Of a stretch of 64,000 bases of DNA, positions 54,401 through 62,041 are shown in pieces. How positions within the stretch are numbered: the first letter of the stretch is position 1; every line of letters starts with the position of its first letter. Made by a program: the position numbers and the translations under genes. The stretch comes from Clostridiales bacterium (GTDB lineage: Bacteria; Bacillota; Clostridia; Lachnospirales; WQUN01), in assembly GCA_031270945.1 (NCBI GenBank), contig JAISWZ010000143.1, positions 59,300 through 123,299 of the forward strand. The letters are read 5' to 3'. Below the pieces are notes generated by a model, which was not told the DNA's origin, made no database searches, and saw nothing but the letters and a program-made list of their open reading frames with translations.

Positions 54401-55289
54401 CGCCTGAATCGTATTCATATTCATCTGCGCTATATGGGTAAATATCGGTGTAAACTCCGGAACGGCTGGCATTGTCAGCATACACGTCTCCATATGTGAA
54501 ATATATGAAAGAGTAGCCTCTGTCCAGCATTGATTCGATTTGCATGTCGTTGATGGTCTTGCCGATGCCAATGAGCACCCCTGAGCCTTCGGGTTTGACT
54601 TTATCTGCCTCAGGCGTGTATATGTTGATTTTGAATTTGGAAGTGTTGCCGTTGTCGGAAACTGTTATCCAGTCGCCATCATTTGGCAATGTTTCCGCTG
54701 GCGCCTCTGTCAGATCTCCGCCGCTTCTTGTTGTGGCAAGAACCCATGTAGTGCCGTTCGTTTGAAGAACAGCGTAACCGGAATTCCATACCTCTATGGC
54801 ATAAGCTTCGAGCTCTTCGTCAGTAGCGTCTTCCTTTGGAGGAAACGTTTCGGTAACTTCGCCTTTCGCCCCATTTGCGAGCGCATAGATCTCCACTCCG
54901 CTCCCTGTGGCAAGAGATTCCTTTAATTCCTGGAACAAAAGAGAAATAGGGTTTTCTACCTGTTCTGACGTATGGCTATATATTGAGCCTTCCTTCGGCG
55001 TGGGCTGCTGGTAGCCAAGCCAGTAGTACTGCACGAGCTCTTTGATTTCCTGGCGCCTGATTTCCCATTCGTCCGCATCGTCCACAATGCCGTTGCCATT
55101 CGGGTCAATCGATGAATCGAAAAACTCGAACGGGTTCGGGATTGTGTCAACGGGCTCAAGCTCATCTACACTTGCCGGGAAACTGTCGCGTGGGGCATTG
55201 GGATCGGAAGCGAAGGAAACGACGGATACTGAAGCTGAGAAGACGATTGCGAGCAGCATTGCGAGTGCAGCTTTGATCTTTCTTTTCAT
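51474..55289 (-). CDS. Secreted CE15-like glucuronoyl esterase with stalk domain, copy B
   Basis: This 1272-residue paralogue of the 46.4-kb gene has the same signal peptide, the esterase core with GHSRCGKAA, FPSEPGG and RESNHSVYNRD, the beta-rich centre, and the C-terminal stalk domain. I start it at ATG 55289 (GGAGT before it, MKRKIKAALAMLL); the frame opens at 55433 only through leader sequence. It is nearly identical to copy A in the esterase core and C-terminal half. It differs most at residues about 110-260 and 860-1000, which may alter substrate contacts. Both are likely exported enzymes acting on plant or polysaccharide esters; the C-terminal domain may anchor them. Confidence 0.85.
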   Translation of the reverse strand: MKRKIKAALAMLLAIVFSASVSVVSFASDPNAPRDSFPASVDELEPVDTIPNPFEFFDSSIDPNGNGIVDDADEWEIRRQEIKELVQYYWLGYQQPTPKEGSIYSHTSEQVENPISLLFQELKESLATGSGVEIYALANGAKGEVTETFPPKEDATDEELEAYAIEVWNSGYAVLQTNGTTWVLATTRSGGDLTEAPAETLPNDGDWITVSDNGNTSKFKINIYTPEADKVKPEGSGVLIGIGKTINDMQIESMLDRGYSFIYFTYGDVYADNASRSGVYTDIYPYSADEYEYDSGALMGWAWGVSRIIDALENEAADNGGLAFGAIDPTKTAVIGHSRCGKAAMFAAAFDDRITIAFPSEPGGSGIQSYRYAVEGKIFNYDVADRADHVFGRTEIPTISLGSAFWFSSKALEFRNKDNLLPFDPAAIIALCAPRAFFASGGNEDHWLGNEGAVASVIAAQEVYNFLGVGGNIGVRSRESNHSVYNRDFPFYLAIMSEFWESEGLHYEDIWPDGTDGQLWSVTYNDKVYDSISEMNSYPFDIASSYIPWASADKYVLWTEADTVITDIDTVVTAHSDAPGVILVLPDGTELEPTSEGDGEFSFSLTTDIMDYGRYELRTVGTEKTTNNVYFGGITLSDALRHGTVRDGSGGFRYGSNEQENREVGFASRVADGVELYVNGEQKTVSPYSGRNDKTAYSAGLLAYGLLFHDTIFADMLEDDTWDSLSAFTLKHLQFPVIPGYTFEMSFSNIQPGGSAAASGNDEAIAATFDTPISWPVSRYNNGPMEVWPQVPDFKGDTGERPTAPDPVEDPWGPEVTCSDIYEPDSSHLALDITFDTEVNPSELGIGFTIAEKWETSWNEDNKTVTFTFDKADVSDEEEGNLIIFRLKKPQELSDFSFTFRGTAYTVPNGKDIAKQLSAPIMLSFPLPVEEDEEDGEEGTPGDSGSSGGYYAPSYYEPAPSTSISRLVSAPTTTTDISKALSSNVSVDLSIPAGREGLALTGETLLKVESAGKPLNIKGSFFTLSLPAKAIAELSLTNSSAVEIWLSKSTSAPASQLAAKLQETSTLNANFLKQLYTVNIVVDGKVIPHNTQPFLLEFDASSYEGQIESLTGVLYSNGIASYKQLGGEYLASRKTFQFWAYESGVYGVIASAKISKLVFTIGDQGYKVNGSSSLNDAAPYISSDSRTMVPLRAISEALGANVTWNDATKGITISTGGTVIIRLTLGQQLPNGLGALELVNDRTFVPIRYVAEHLGANVVWNEADQSVQIYQ

Positions 55290-55420
55290 ACATAACTCCT
55301 TCCGAATTATGGAGGTGATCGCTAAGCGCTTGAATACGCGTTTATGAGATGGACAACATATCCAGCTGCTCTGACGCCTAGATCTGGCGAAAAGCCTTGA
55401 TCTGGCGAAGCGACCACTAA

Positions 55421-55474
55421 ATGCATATCCCAAAATCCTTTTTCAAGCCATGGAATTATTTTTGGGATATGCTC
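55421..55474 (+). mobile_element. Palindromic element, short copy (54 bp)
   Basis: ATGCATATCCCAAAAT and ATTTTTGGGATATGCTC pair, with TAA on both sides (55418-55420 and 55475-55477). Confidence 0.88.
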
Positions 55475-55477
55475 TAA

Positions 55478-55532
55478 GTGCGTATCCCAAAATTCTTTTT
55501 CCAAGCCATAAGTTTAATTTTGGGATATGCTC
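55478..55532 (+). mobile_element. Palindromic element, short copy directly after another (55 bp)
   Basis: GTGCGTATCCCAAAATTC and TTAATTTTGGGATATGCTC pair. It shares the TAA at 55475-55477 with the preceding copy, so one element inserted at the edge of the other or the pair arose by duplication. Confidence 0.88.
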
Positions 55533-56585
55533 CTGGGACTTGCCCTGGTGGCTTCGAAGCTTGAAAACGTGTTCAAAAGGCATGCGCGATTTTTACCAAT
55601 TCATGAGCATATGCGCACACAGTCTGCCATATTTCAAACAGACATTTGCGTTTTAAGCTTATTTTTTGTTGCTTTAACCAGGGACTTGCCCTGACGGGGA
55701 CATAGAGGGACTTAAAAACGTGTTTACATAGGTCGCTTTTTCGTATGATTCTAATCAAATCATACCCGACCCGAAAGCACAGTTTTTAGTCTTCTTTTGC
55801 TTTTTGCGCTGGCGATCCGGCATGCAATGCGCCAAGATCCAGCGTCATATGTACTGGGTGATGCAACCCATTTGTATATCTCCAAATCTTGCTGGACGTA
55901 CGTGTTATGACACGGCATAAGACATAGCCGGATTCAACGAAGATTCCGACGAAGTTCGATGATTTGGGTATGCTTTAGGCCGTTTGCTGGCATTTGCAGC
56001 TCTGCCCCTTTGCCCTTTGTCCGAAGGTCAAAGGCTCTCAAAACTTGCGTTTTTTTCAAAGTTGGGCCAACGATGCACACTCCGCTGCTTCGCGGGTATT
56101 GGCGATCTTGTTTAAGCGCCTCTGCGCCTATCCCCAATAGCGTAAGTGCGAGCATGAATCATTACTTTAAAAAATTGCACAGTCATTGAGATGGCTGTCA
56201 TCCGTATCTAAAAATATGATACCTAAAAATAGAAAAAGCGTCCTCTCATTTTAGGACATTTGAACTAGCAATTTTGGACAAATTGGAAAAATTTTTGTAG
56301 GAACCTTTTGAATTTCTGGAATCCATTGCAATATAATTGCCTGTATTTGTTATTGCGCAAAAATACGGGACTGGAATATTATTGCAATTCAGAGGCAATA
56401 ATTAGGTTGGCCTTAAGGAAACCGAGAATGACAATGAAACACGCGCCATCGCCCAGATTTGACGGCAAACAAGTTTGCGGCAATGTGACGGGATAATAAA
56501 AGAATACATTGCGCTAAAAATTTTGTGGAGATATAATAGATCCAGGAGCGCTGCGCCCTCGCTGGATCGGAATGGAGGGGCAGTT

Positions 56586-57872
56586 ATGCGAAAGCTGTTT
56601 GAGAAGGTAGAGATTGGCGAGCTTTATGACTTTATCGATGAAGCGCTAGATCGTGACGAAAGCCTTGCAAAGCTGTTTCTGGCAACATTCGTTGAGACAG
56701 ACTATGACTCTGCGATAGAAAGCCTGAAAAGCGAGATTGAAGCCGCCATTGATAGCGCCCAGATCAACAGGAGGCCCTGGGAAGCGTTGGAGATTGACAC
56801 AGAAGCAGTCTCAGAAGAAATCATGGCGCACGCTCGAAGAGGGCGTGTCAGGATAGCGTTCGATGCGCTGGAAATCCTGCTGGATGAGCTGCACGAACTT
56901 GTTGACGAGCAAAGCGAAGGCAAGATTACTGACAAAATCCGGAGTTGTGCTGGCCTCATGTCAGACGTAGCGTATGAAGCCGAGGATCCTGATGATCAAA
57001 GGTTTGTGTTTGAGCATTGCCTGGAGCTCGCGAAAGCCGACATGGCCAGAGACTATGGCGTCCGAGATGATTTTTTTGACATATGCGCCAGTTTGGTCAC
57101 TGAAGAAAACCGCAGCGACCTAGAAGCGGCAACCGAGAACCTGCCATTGTCTGCGCGCATTGAAATCATCAGGAAGCTAGAGGGCAAGCAAGCGGTTGAC
57201 GATTACATCAAGGCTCACATGGATGAGAAGGGCGTTCCCGAATTGGCTTACGATGAAGCCATGGCCAAGAAGGATTACGTTGCGGCGGAAAACTTGCTCA
57301 ACACCTTTTTGGAGACAGATAGCAAATACGACAAGCTGAGGGATCTTAAAAGGCTTTATTCTCTCCATGAGCGGACAGGATCGACAAGCAAAATGATTGA
57401 AACGGCGGAAAAACTCCTGTTCCAGGGTGAAGCGTCGTACTACCCAAAATTGGAAGCTTTGCTTCGGGCGAGCGGAGAATGGGAAGCGCGACGCAAATCC
57501 GTGAATGAGAAAAGAGAGCTGTGGCTTAACTACTACAATTACATGAAAATTTTGGAATCCGAAGGCGATTTGAGCATGCTATTCGAGCAGCTGAAAAAGC
57601 ACCCCGATCAAATTTACACATACGGAAGCTTGTTTTCAAATATCTACAGAGAAGAGATTCAGCAGATATTTATCGAGGCTATTCGATCTCAGGCAGATTG
57701 CGCCGACAACCGGGGCGTCTATAGCAACATCGCTGGCAAGGTTAAAACTTTTAGCGAGGCGGGCTACAAAGCTGAAGCCCTAGAATTGATAGAGGAACTC
57801 AAAGAGATTCACAGTCGCAAGTGGGCGTTTTTGGAGGAGCTTGACCGCGTAGGCAAGGAACTGCAGAGGTAG
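56586..57872 (+). CDS. Tandem helical-repeat protein 1 (SWIM-protein C-terminal type)
   Basis: This 428-residue soluble, acidic, all-helical protein is the first of six tandem paralogues. It starts at ATG 56586 (GGAGGGG upstream); the frame is open from 56475. The N-terminal part (LYDFIDEALDRDESLAKLFL), the TPR-like middle (YVAAENLLNTFLE, LKRLYSLHERTGSTSKMI) and the end (HSRKWAFLEELDRVGKEL) follow the pattern of the helical region C-terminal to the zinc finger in SWIM-domain proteins. The SWIM zinc finger itself is absent. The biochemical role is unknown; such repeats usually bind other proteins. Confidence 0.75.
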   Translation: MRKLFEKVEIGELYDFIDEALDRDESLAKLFLATFVETDYDSAIESLKSEIEAAIDSAQINRRPWEALEIDTEAVSEEIMAHARRGRVRIAFDALEILLDELHELVDEQSEGKITDKIRSCAGLMSDVAYEAEDPDDQRFVFEHCLELAKADMARDYGVRDDFFDICASLVTEENRSDLEAATENLPLSARIEIIRKLEGKQAVDDYIKAHMDEKGVPELAYDEAMAKKDYVAAENLLNTFLETDSKYDKLRDLKRLYSLHERTGSTSKMIETAEKLLFQGEASYYPKLEALLRASGEWEARRKSVNEKRELWLNYYNYMKILESEGDLSMLFEQLKKHPDQIYTYGSLFSNIYREEIQQIFIEAIRSQADCADNRGVYSNIAGKVKTFSEAGYKAEALELIEELKEIHSRKWAFLEELDRVGKELQR

Positions 57873-57878
57873 AATTTA

Positions 57879-57975
57879 AAGCATATCCCAAAATACCGAA
57901 TTGGCGCCGGAAAAGGCATGCGATGCTTTAACGCGTGGCTTTTCCAAGCACTAAAATTAATTTTGGGATATGCTC
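57879..57975 (+). mobile_element. Palindromic element between tandem paralogues 1 and 2 (97 bp)
   Basis: AAGCATATCCCAAAAT pairs with ATTTTGGGATATGCTC. The interior (GGCGCCGGAAAAGGCATGCG and CGCGTGGCTTTTCC) is nearly the same as the 4450 copy. Flanks are TTA and CTA. Confidence 0.9.
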
Positions 57976-58040
57976 CTAATTCCGATAAGTCCTGCAAGAG
58001 CTTCAAAGCGGGACTTTTCAAAGCCATCAAGGAGGCGGTT

Positions 58041-59321
58041 ATGCGAGAGCTGCTTGAGAAGATAGACATAGGCAAGCTTTATGACTTTATTGAAGAACGC
58101 CTGAATAGTGACGAAAGTCTTGCGAAGCTGTTTCTGGCAACATTCGCTGAGCCGGACTATAGCTCAACGTTAAAAAGCCTGAAAAACGAAATAAAAACTG
58201 CAATTTATAGCGCCATGAACGACAGGGATGACTGGGGAGCATTGCAGATTGACACGAGCGACGTCACAGATGAAATCATGGCGTACGCTCTAAGCGGGCA
58301 TGTCAAGATAGCGTTCTCTGCACTGGAAATCCTGCTCGATGAGCTGTACGAACTTGTTGATGAGCAAAGCGAAGGCGAAATTACTGACGAAATCTGGAGC
58401 TGCGCGAACCTCATGTCAGACGTAGCTGATGAAGCCGAGGATCCTGATGATCAAAAATTTGTGTTTGAGCATAGCCTGGAGCTCGCGAAAGCCGACATGG
58501 CCACATACTACGACGTCCAAGAAGATTTTTTGAACATATGCGCCAGCTTGGTCACTGAAGAAAACCTCAGCGACCTAGAAGCGGCAACCGAGAACATGCC
58601 ATTGTCTGCACGCATAGAAATCATCAGGAAGCTAGAGGGCCAGCAAGCGGTTGACGATTATATCAAGGCTCACATGGATGAGAAGGGCGTTCCCCAATTG
58701 GCTTACGATGAAGCCATGGCCAAGAAGGATTACTCTGCGGCGGAAAACTTGCTCAACACCATTTTGGAGAACGATAGCGATAACGACAAGCTGAAGGATC
58801 TCAAAAGGCTTTATTCTCTCCATGAGCTGACAGGATCTACAAGCAAAATGATTGAAACGGCGGAAAGACTCCTGTCCCAGGGTGACGCCTCATATTACCC
58901 GAAATTGAAAGCAATGCTTCAGGCGAGCGGAGAATGGGAAGCGCGACGCAAATCCGTGATTGAGGCAAGAGGGAAGCGGCTTTACTACACCAGCTACATG
59001 GAAATCTTGGAATCTGAAGGCGAGTTGAGCATGCTTTTCGAGCAGCTGAAAAAGCATCCCGATCAAATTTACGAGTACGGAAACTTGCTTTCAAATATCT
59101 ACAGAGAAGAGATTCAGCAGATATTTATCGAGGCTATTCGATCTGCGGCAGATCGCGCCAGCAGCCGGAACGCCTATAGCAGCGTCGCTGGCAACGTTAA
59201 AACTTTTAGCAAGGCGGGCTACAAAGCTGAAGCCCTAGGATTGATAGAGGAACTCAAAGCGATTCACAAACGCAAGCGGGCGTTTGTGGAGGAGCTTGAC
59301 AGCATAGGCAAGGGGCTGTAG
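58041..59321 (+). CDS. Tandem helical-repeat protein 2
   Basis: This 426-residue product is the closest relative of protein 1, with long identical runs in the middle (IEIIRKLEG, AVDDYIKAHMDEKGVP, LAYDEAMAKKDY). The start is ATG 58041, with AAGGAGGCGGTT directly before it; this leader is repeated before copies 3, 4 and, in part, 5 and 6. The frame is open upstream into the palindromic element. Differences from protein 1 are scattered, so this is a recent duplication under some divergence. Function unknown. Confidence 0.78.
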   Translation: MRELLEKIDIGKLYDFIEERLNSDESLAKLFLATFAEPDYSSTLKSLKNEIKTAIYSAMNDRDDWGALQIDTSDVTDEIMAYALSGHVKIAFSALEILLDELYELVDEQSEGEITDEIWSCANLMSDVADEAEDPDDQKFVFEHSLELAKADMATYYDVQEDFLNICASLVTEENLSDLEAATENMPLSARIEIIRKLEGQQAVDDYIKAHMDEKGVPQLAYDEAMAKKDYSAAENLLNTILENDSDNDKLKDLKRLYSLHELTGSTSKMIETAERLLSQGDASYYPKLKAMLQASGEWEARRKSVIEARGKRLYYTSYMEILESEGELSMLFEQLKKHPDQIYEYGNLLSNIYREEIQQIFIEAIRSAADRASSRNAYSSVAGNVKTFSKAGYKAEALGLIEELKAIHKRKRAFVEELDSIGKGL

Positions 59322-59402
59322 GCGTAGGACATAATTCCGAAAAGTCCTGGCAAATGCTTCAGCTTCACCGCAGGACTTTTCCAAGCCATCAAGGAGGCGG
59401 TT

Positions 59403-60798
59403 ATGCGAGAGCTGCTTAGACGGATAGACATTGAAAAGCTTTATGACTTTCTTGAAGAACGCCTAAAGAATGACAAAAGCCTTTCAAAGATGTTTCTTGC
59501 GACATTTGCGGAGCCGGACTATGACTCTGTGCTGAGAAGCCTTAAAAAAGATATTGAATACGCCATTCATAACACAGAGCTCCACAAAGAGAACTACGGA
59601 ACAATTGATATCGACACAGACAAAGTAACGAAAGAAATCATTGCGTACGCAGATAATGGACATGTTAGGCTTGCTTTCTCGGCTCTTGAAATCATGTACA
59701 AAAAGCTTGTGGAAGTTATAGAGGAGCTCAGGGACTGCGATATCCCTGAGGCACTCTTTAGTTGCGTTGATCTCATTTCAGACATAGCGAGCGATGCCAA
59801 AGACCCGAAAGATATAGAGTATCTGTTTGAGGGTTGCCTGAAGCTCGCTAAAGCCGAAATTGACTACGATTACGAACTTGACTTCCCAGAAGAGTTTTGG
59901 CACATTTGCTCTCGGTTGGTCACAGAAGAAAATCGCGCCAAGCTAGAAGAAGAAGCCGATAACATGCCATCGTCAGCGTACATTGAAATCATCAGGAAAC
60001 TTGACGGCCAGCAAGCGGTTGACGACTATATCCTGGCTCGCGCAGATGATCCGATCTTCCGCAGAATGGCTTACGACGAAGCCATGGCCAAGAAGGATTA
60101 CGTTGCAGCTGAACACTGGATTAACATCTTTTTGGAGAGCGATAACCAATATGGCAGACTTAGAGCATATCCCAAAATTATATCCGAGGTGCCGGAAAAG
60201 TCCGGCGTTGAAGCATTCGCCAGGACTTTTCCGGCACCAATACGGAATTTTGGGATATGCACTTAGTGATCTTCAAAATCTGTATTCGATCTACGAGCTG
60301 ACAGGCGCGACAAGCAAAATGATTCAAACGGCGGAAAAACTGCTGTCCGAAGGCTACGCTTCGTTCTACCCGAAATTGAAAGCCTTGCTGCAGGCGAACG
60401 GGAAATGGGAAGCGCGACGTGAATCTGTGCTTGAGATATGCAGGGATCATTTTGGCTACAGCGCCTATATGGAAACCTTGAACTCTGAGGGCGAGTTGGC
60501 CCTGCTCTTCGAGCAGCTGAAAAAGCATCCCGAGCAAATCTACACATATGGAAGTGCGCTTTCGAAGATTTATAAAGAAGAGATTATGGAAATGTATATC
60601 AAGACTCTTCGCTCAGAGGCGGATCGCGCCAGTGGCCGGAGCGCCTATAGCAACGTCGCCGACAGGATAAAAGATTTTAGCCAGGCTGGCTACAATGCTG
60701 AAGCCATACGCTTGATAGAGGAACTCAAAATGGTTCACAAACGCAGGTGGTCATTTGTGGAATTGCTTGACAGCATGGGCAAGATGCTGGAGGCCTAA
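59403..60798 (+). pseudogene. Tandem helical-repeat gene 3, interrupted by a palindromic element
   Basis: The gene starts at ATG 59403 (AAGGAGGCGGTT before it) and is homologous to genes 1 and 2 from end to end. A 100-bp element at 60163-60262 plus a duplicated TTA shifts the frame. Translation from the start gives 287 residues, ending at a TAG formed at the right junction, with the last 34 or so residues coded by the element. Removing 103 bp gives 1293 bp, a 430-codon frame whose junction reads YGRLSDLQNLYSI, in line with DKLKDLKRLYSL in gene 2. The insertion is therefore recent and the rest of the frame is intact. Confidence 0.93.
60163..60262 (-). mobile_element. Palindromic element inserted in tandem gene 3 (100 bp)
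   Basis: The ends are GAGCATATCCCAAAATT and AATTTTGGGATATGCAC, with inner stem GTGCCGGAAAAGTCC / GGACTTTTCCGGCAC. The target duplication TTA lies at 60160-60162 and 60263-60265. Orientation is the same as the 27818 copy. Confidence 0.97.
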
Positions 60799-60847
60799 AA
60801 TTACGTAAAGTGCGGCCATAAAACAAGGCTTTGATCAAACTCATGCC

Positions 60848-60875
60848 TAAGCTGTTTGCGTTTTCTGGCCGATAA
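60848..60875 (+). promoter_or_regulatory. Possible SigD-type promoter before tandem gene 4
   Basis: TAAG (60848-60851), a 16-base spacer and GCCGATAA (60868-60875) resemble the flagellar sigma-factor consensus. It is about 38 bases before the gene 4 start. Chance occurrence cannot be excluded. Confidence 0.4.
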
Positions 60876-60913
60876 TTCTTATAGCGGAATCATAAATAAA
60901 AGAGGAGGCGGTT

Positions 60914-62037
60914 ATGCGAAAACTGCTTAGACAGATTGACATTGAAGAGCTTTATGACTTTCTTGAAGAACGCCTTGAGCATGACGAAAGCTTTTCAAAG
61001 ACGTTTCTTGAGAGATTTGCGGCGCCAGACTATGACTCTGCGATAACAAGCCTTGTAAAGGGTATTGATGACGCCATTGATAACGCTAAGATCGAAATGA
61101 TGGATGTAGAGATTAATTTATACAAAGTTAACGATGAAATCATGTCTTACGCCAAAAAGGGGCATATTAGGCTAGCTTTCTCGGCCCTTGAAATCATGCT
61201 TAGAGAGCTTGTCAGATTTTATGAAGAGAATAGTGAATTAGATATCCCTTGCGAAATCTTCGGCTGTGTGAACCTCATGCAAGATGTGGCAAACGAAGCT
61301 AAAAATCCGAAAGATAAAGACTTTCTGTTTGCGAATAGCCTGAGGCTCGCGAAAGAGGAAATAGACAGCACTGGTATACTTGACTATCAAATTGAGCTTT
61401 GGGACTTATGTGCGCAGCTGGTCACCGAAGAAAACCGCGCCAAGCTAGAACAAGAAGCCGATAACATGCCATTGTATTCGTACATTGAAGCCATCAGGAA
61501 ACTTGACGGCCAGCAAGGTGTTGATGACTATATCCAAGCTCACTTGGATGAGGAAGGCATCCCAGACTTGGCTTTCAGTGAAGCAATGGCCAAGAAGAAT
61601 TACAGTGAGGCTGAAAATTTGCTCAGCGCATTTTTGGAGAAGGAAAATGGTTTCAACAAATTTGATGCCCTAGAAAAGCTTTATTCGATCCATGAGCAGA
61701 CAGGCAACACAAGCAAAATGATTGAAACGGCGAAAAAACTCCTGGCCCTGGGCGCAACTTTGTACTACCACAAATTAAAAGCCTTGCTGCAAGCGACCGG
61801 GGAATGGGAAGAGCAACAAAAAACTGTGGATGATATGTTTAAGATATCATGTTGGCTAAATGGACATTATGGAGATCTTAAAATCTAAGAGCATATCCCA
61901 AAATTTATTTTAGGGCTTGCGAAAGTCACGCGTTAAAGCATCGCGATGACTTTCGCTGCGCAAATCTATGAATTTTGGGATATGCACTAAGGGTGAATTG
62001 GCCCTGCTATTCGAAATAATGCAAAAACTAAAGAGGC
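60914..62037 (+). pseudogene. Tandem helical-repeat gene 4, frameshifted, truncated and carrying an element
   Basis: The frame from ATG 60914 (GAGGAGGCGGTT before it) gives 324 residues homologous to genes 1-3 and stops at TAA 61886-61888. Compared with gene 3, two bases are missing near 61866 (TATATGGAA in gene 3, TATGGAG here). The homology continues after the element in another frame (GELALLFE from 61992). The stop is present whether or not the element is removed, so the frameshift alone truncates the protein. About 90 C-terminal codons are then missing, and the remnant runs directly into the leader of gene 5. The N-terminal 300 residues may still be made. Confidence 0.85.
61889..61987 (-). 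mobile_element. Palindromic element in tandem gene 4 (99 bp)
   Basis: GAGCATATCCCAAAATTT and AATTTTGGGATATGCAC form the ends; the inner stem is GCGAAAGTCACGCG / CGCGATGACTTTCGC in effect. TAA flanks both sides (61886-61888, the stop codon of gene 4, and 61988-61990). Confidence 0.95.
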
Positions 62038-62041
62038 GATT

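Larger units (their letters stand above)
55290..56585. other. 1.3-kb region upstream of esterase gene B and before the tandem array
   Basis: No gene is supported. It holds two adjacent palindromic elements (55421-55532) and two CCNGGGACTTGCCCTGN palindromes (55532-55548 and 55678-55694). It also holds a diverged copy of the block found at 50880-51130 (here about 55990-56275). The stretch 56290-56570 before the first tandem paralogue is AT-rich, with no clear promoter. Confidence 0.55.
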
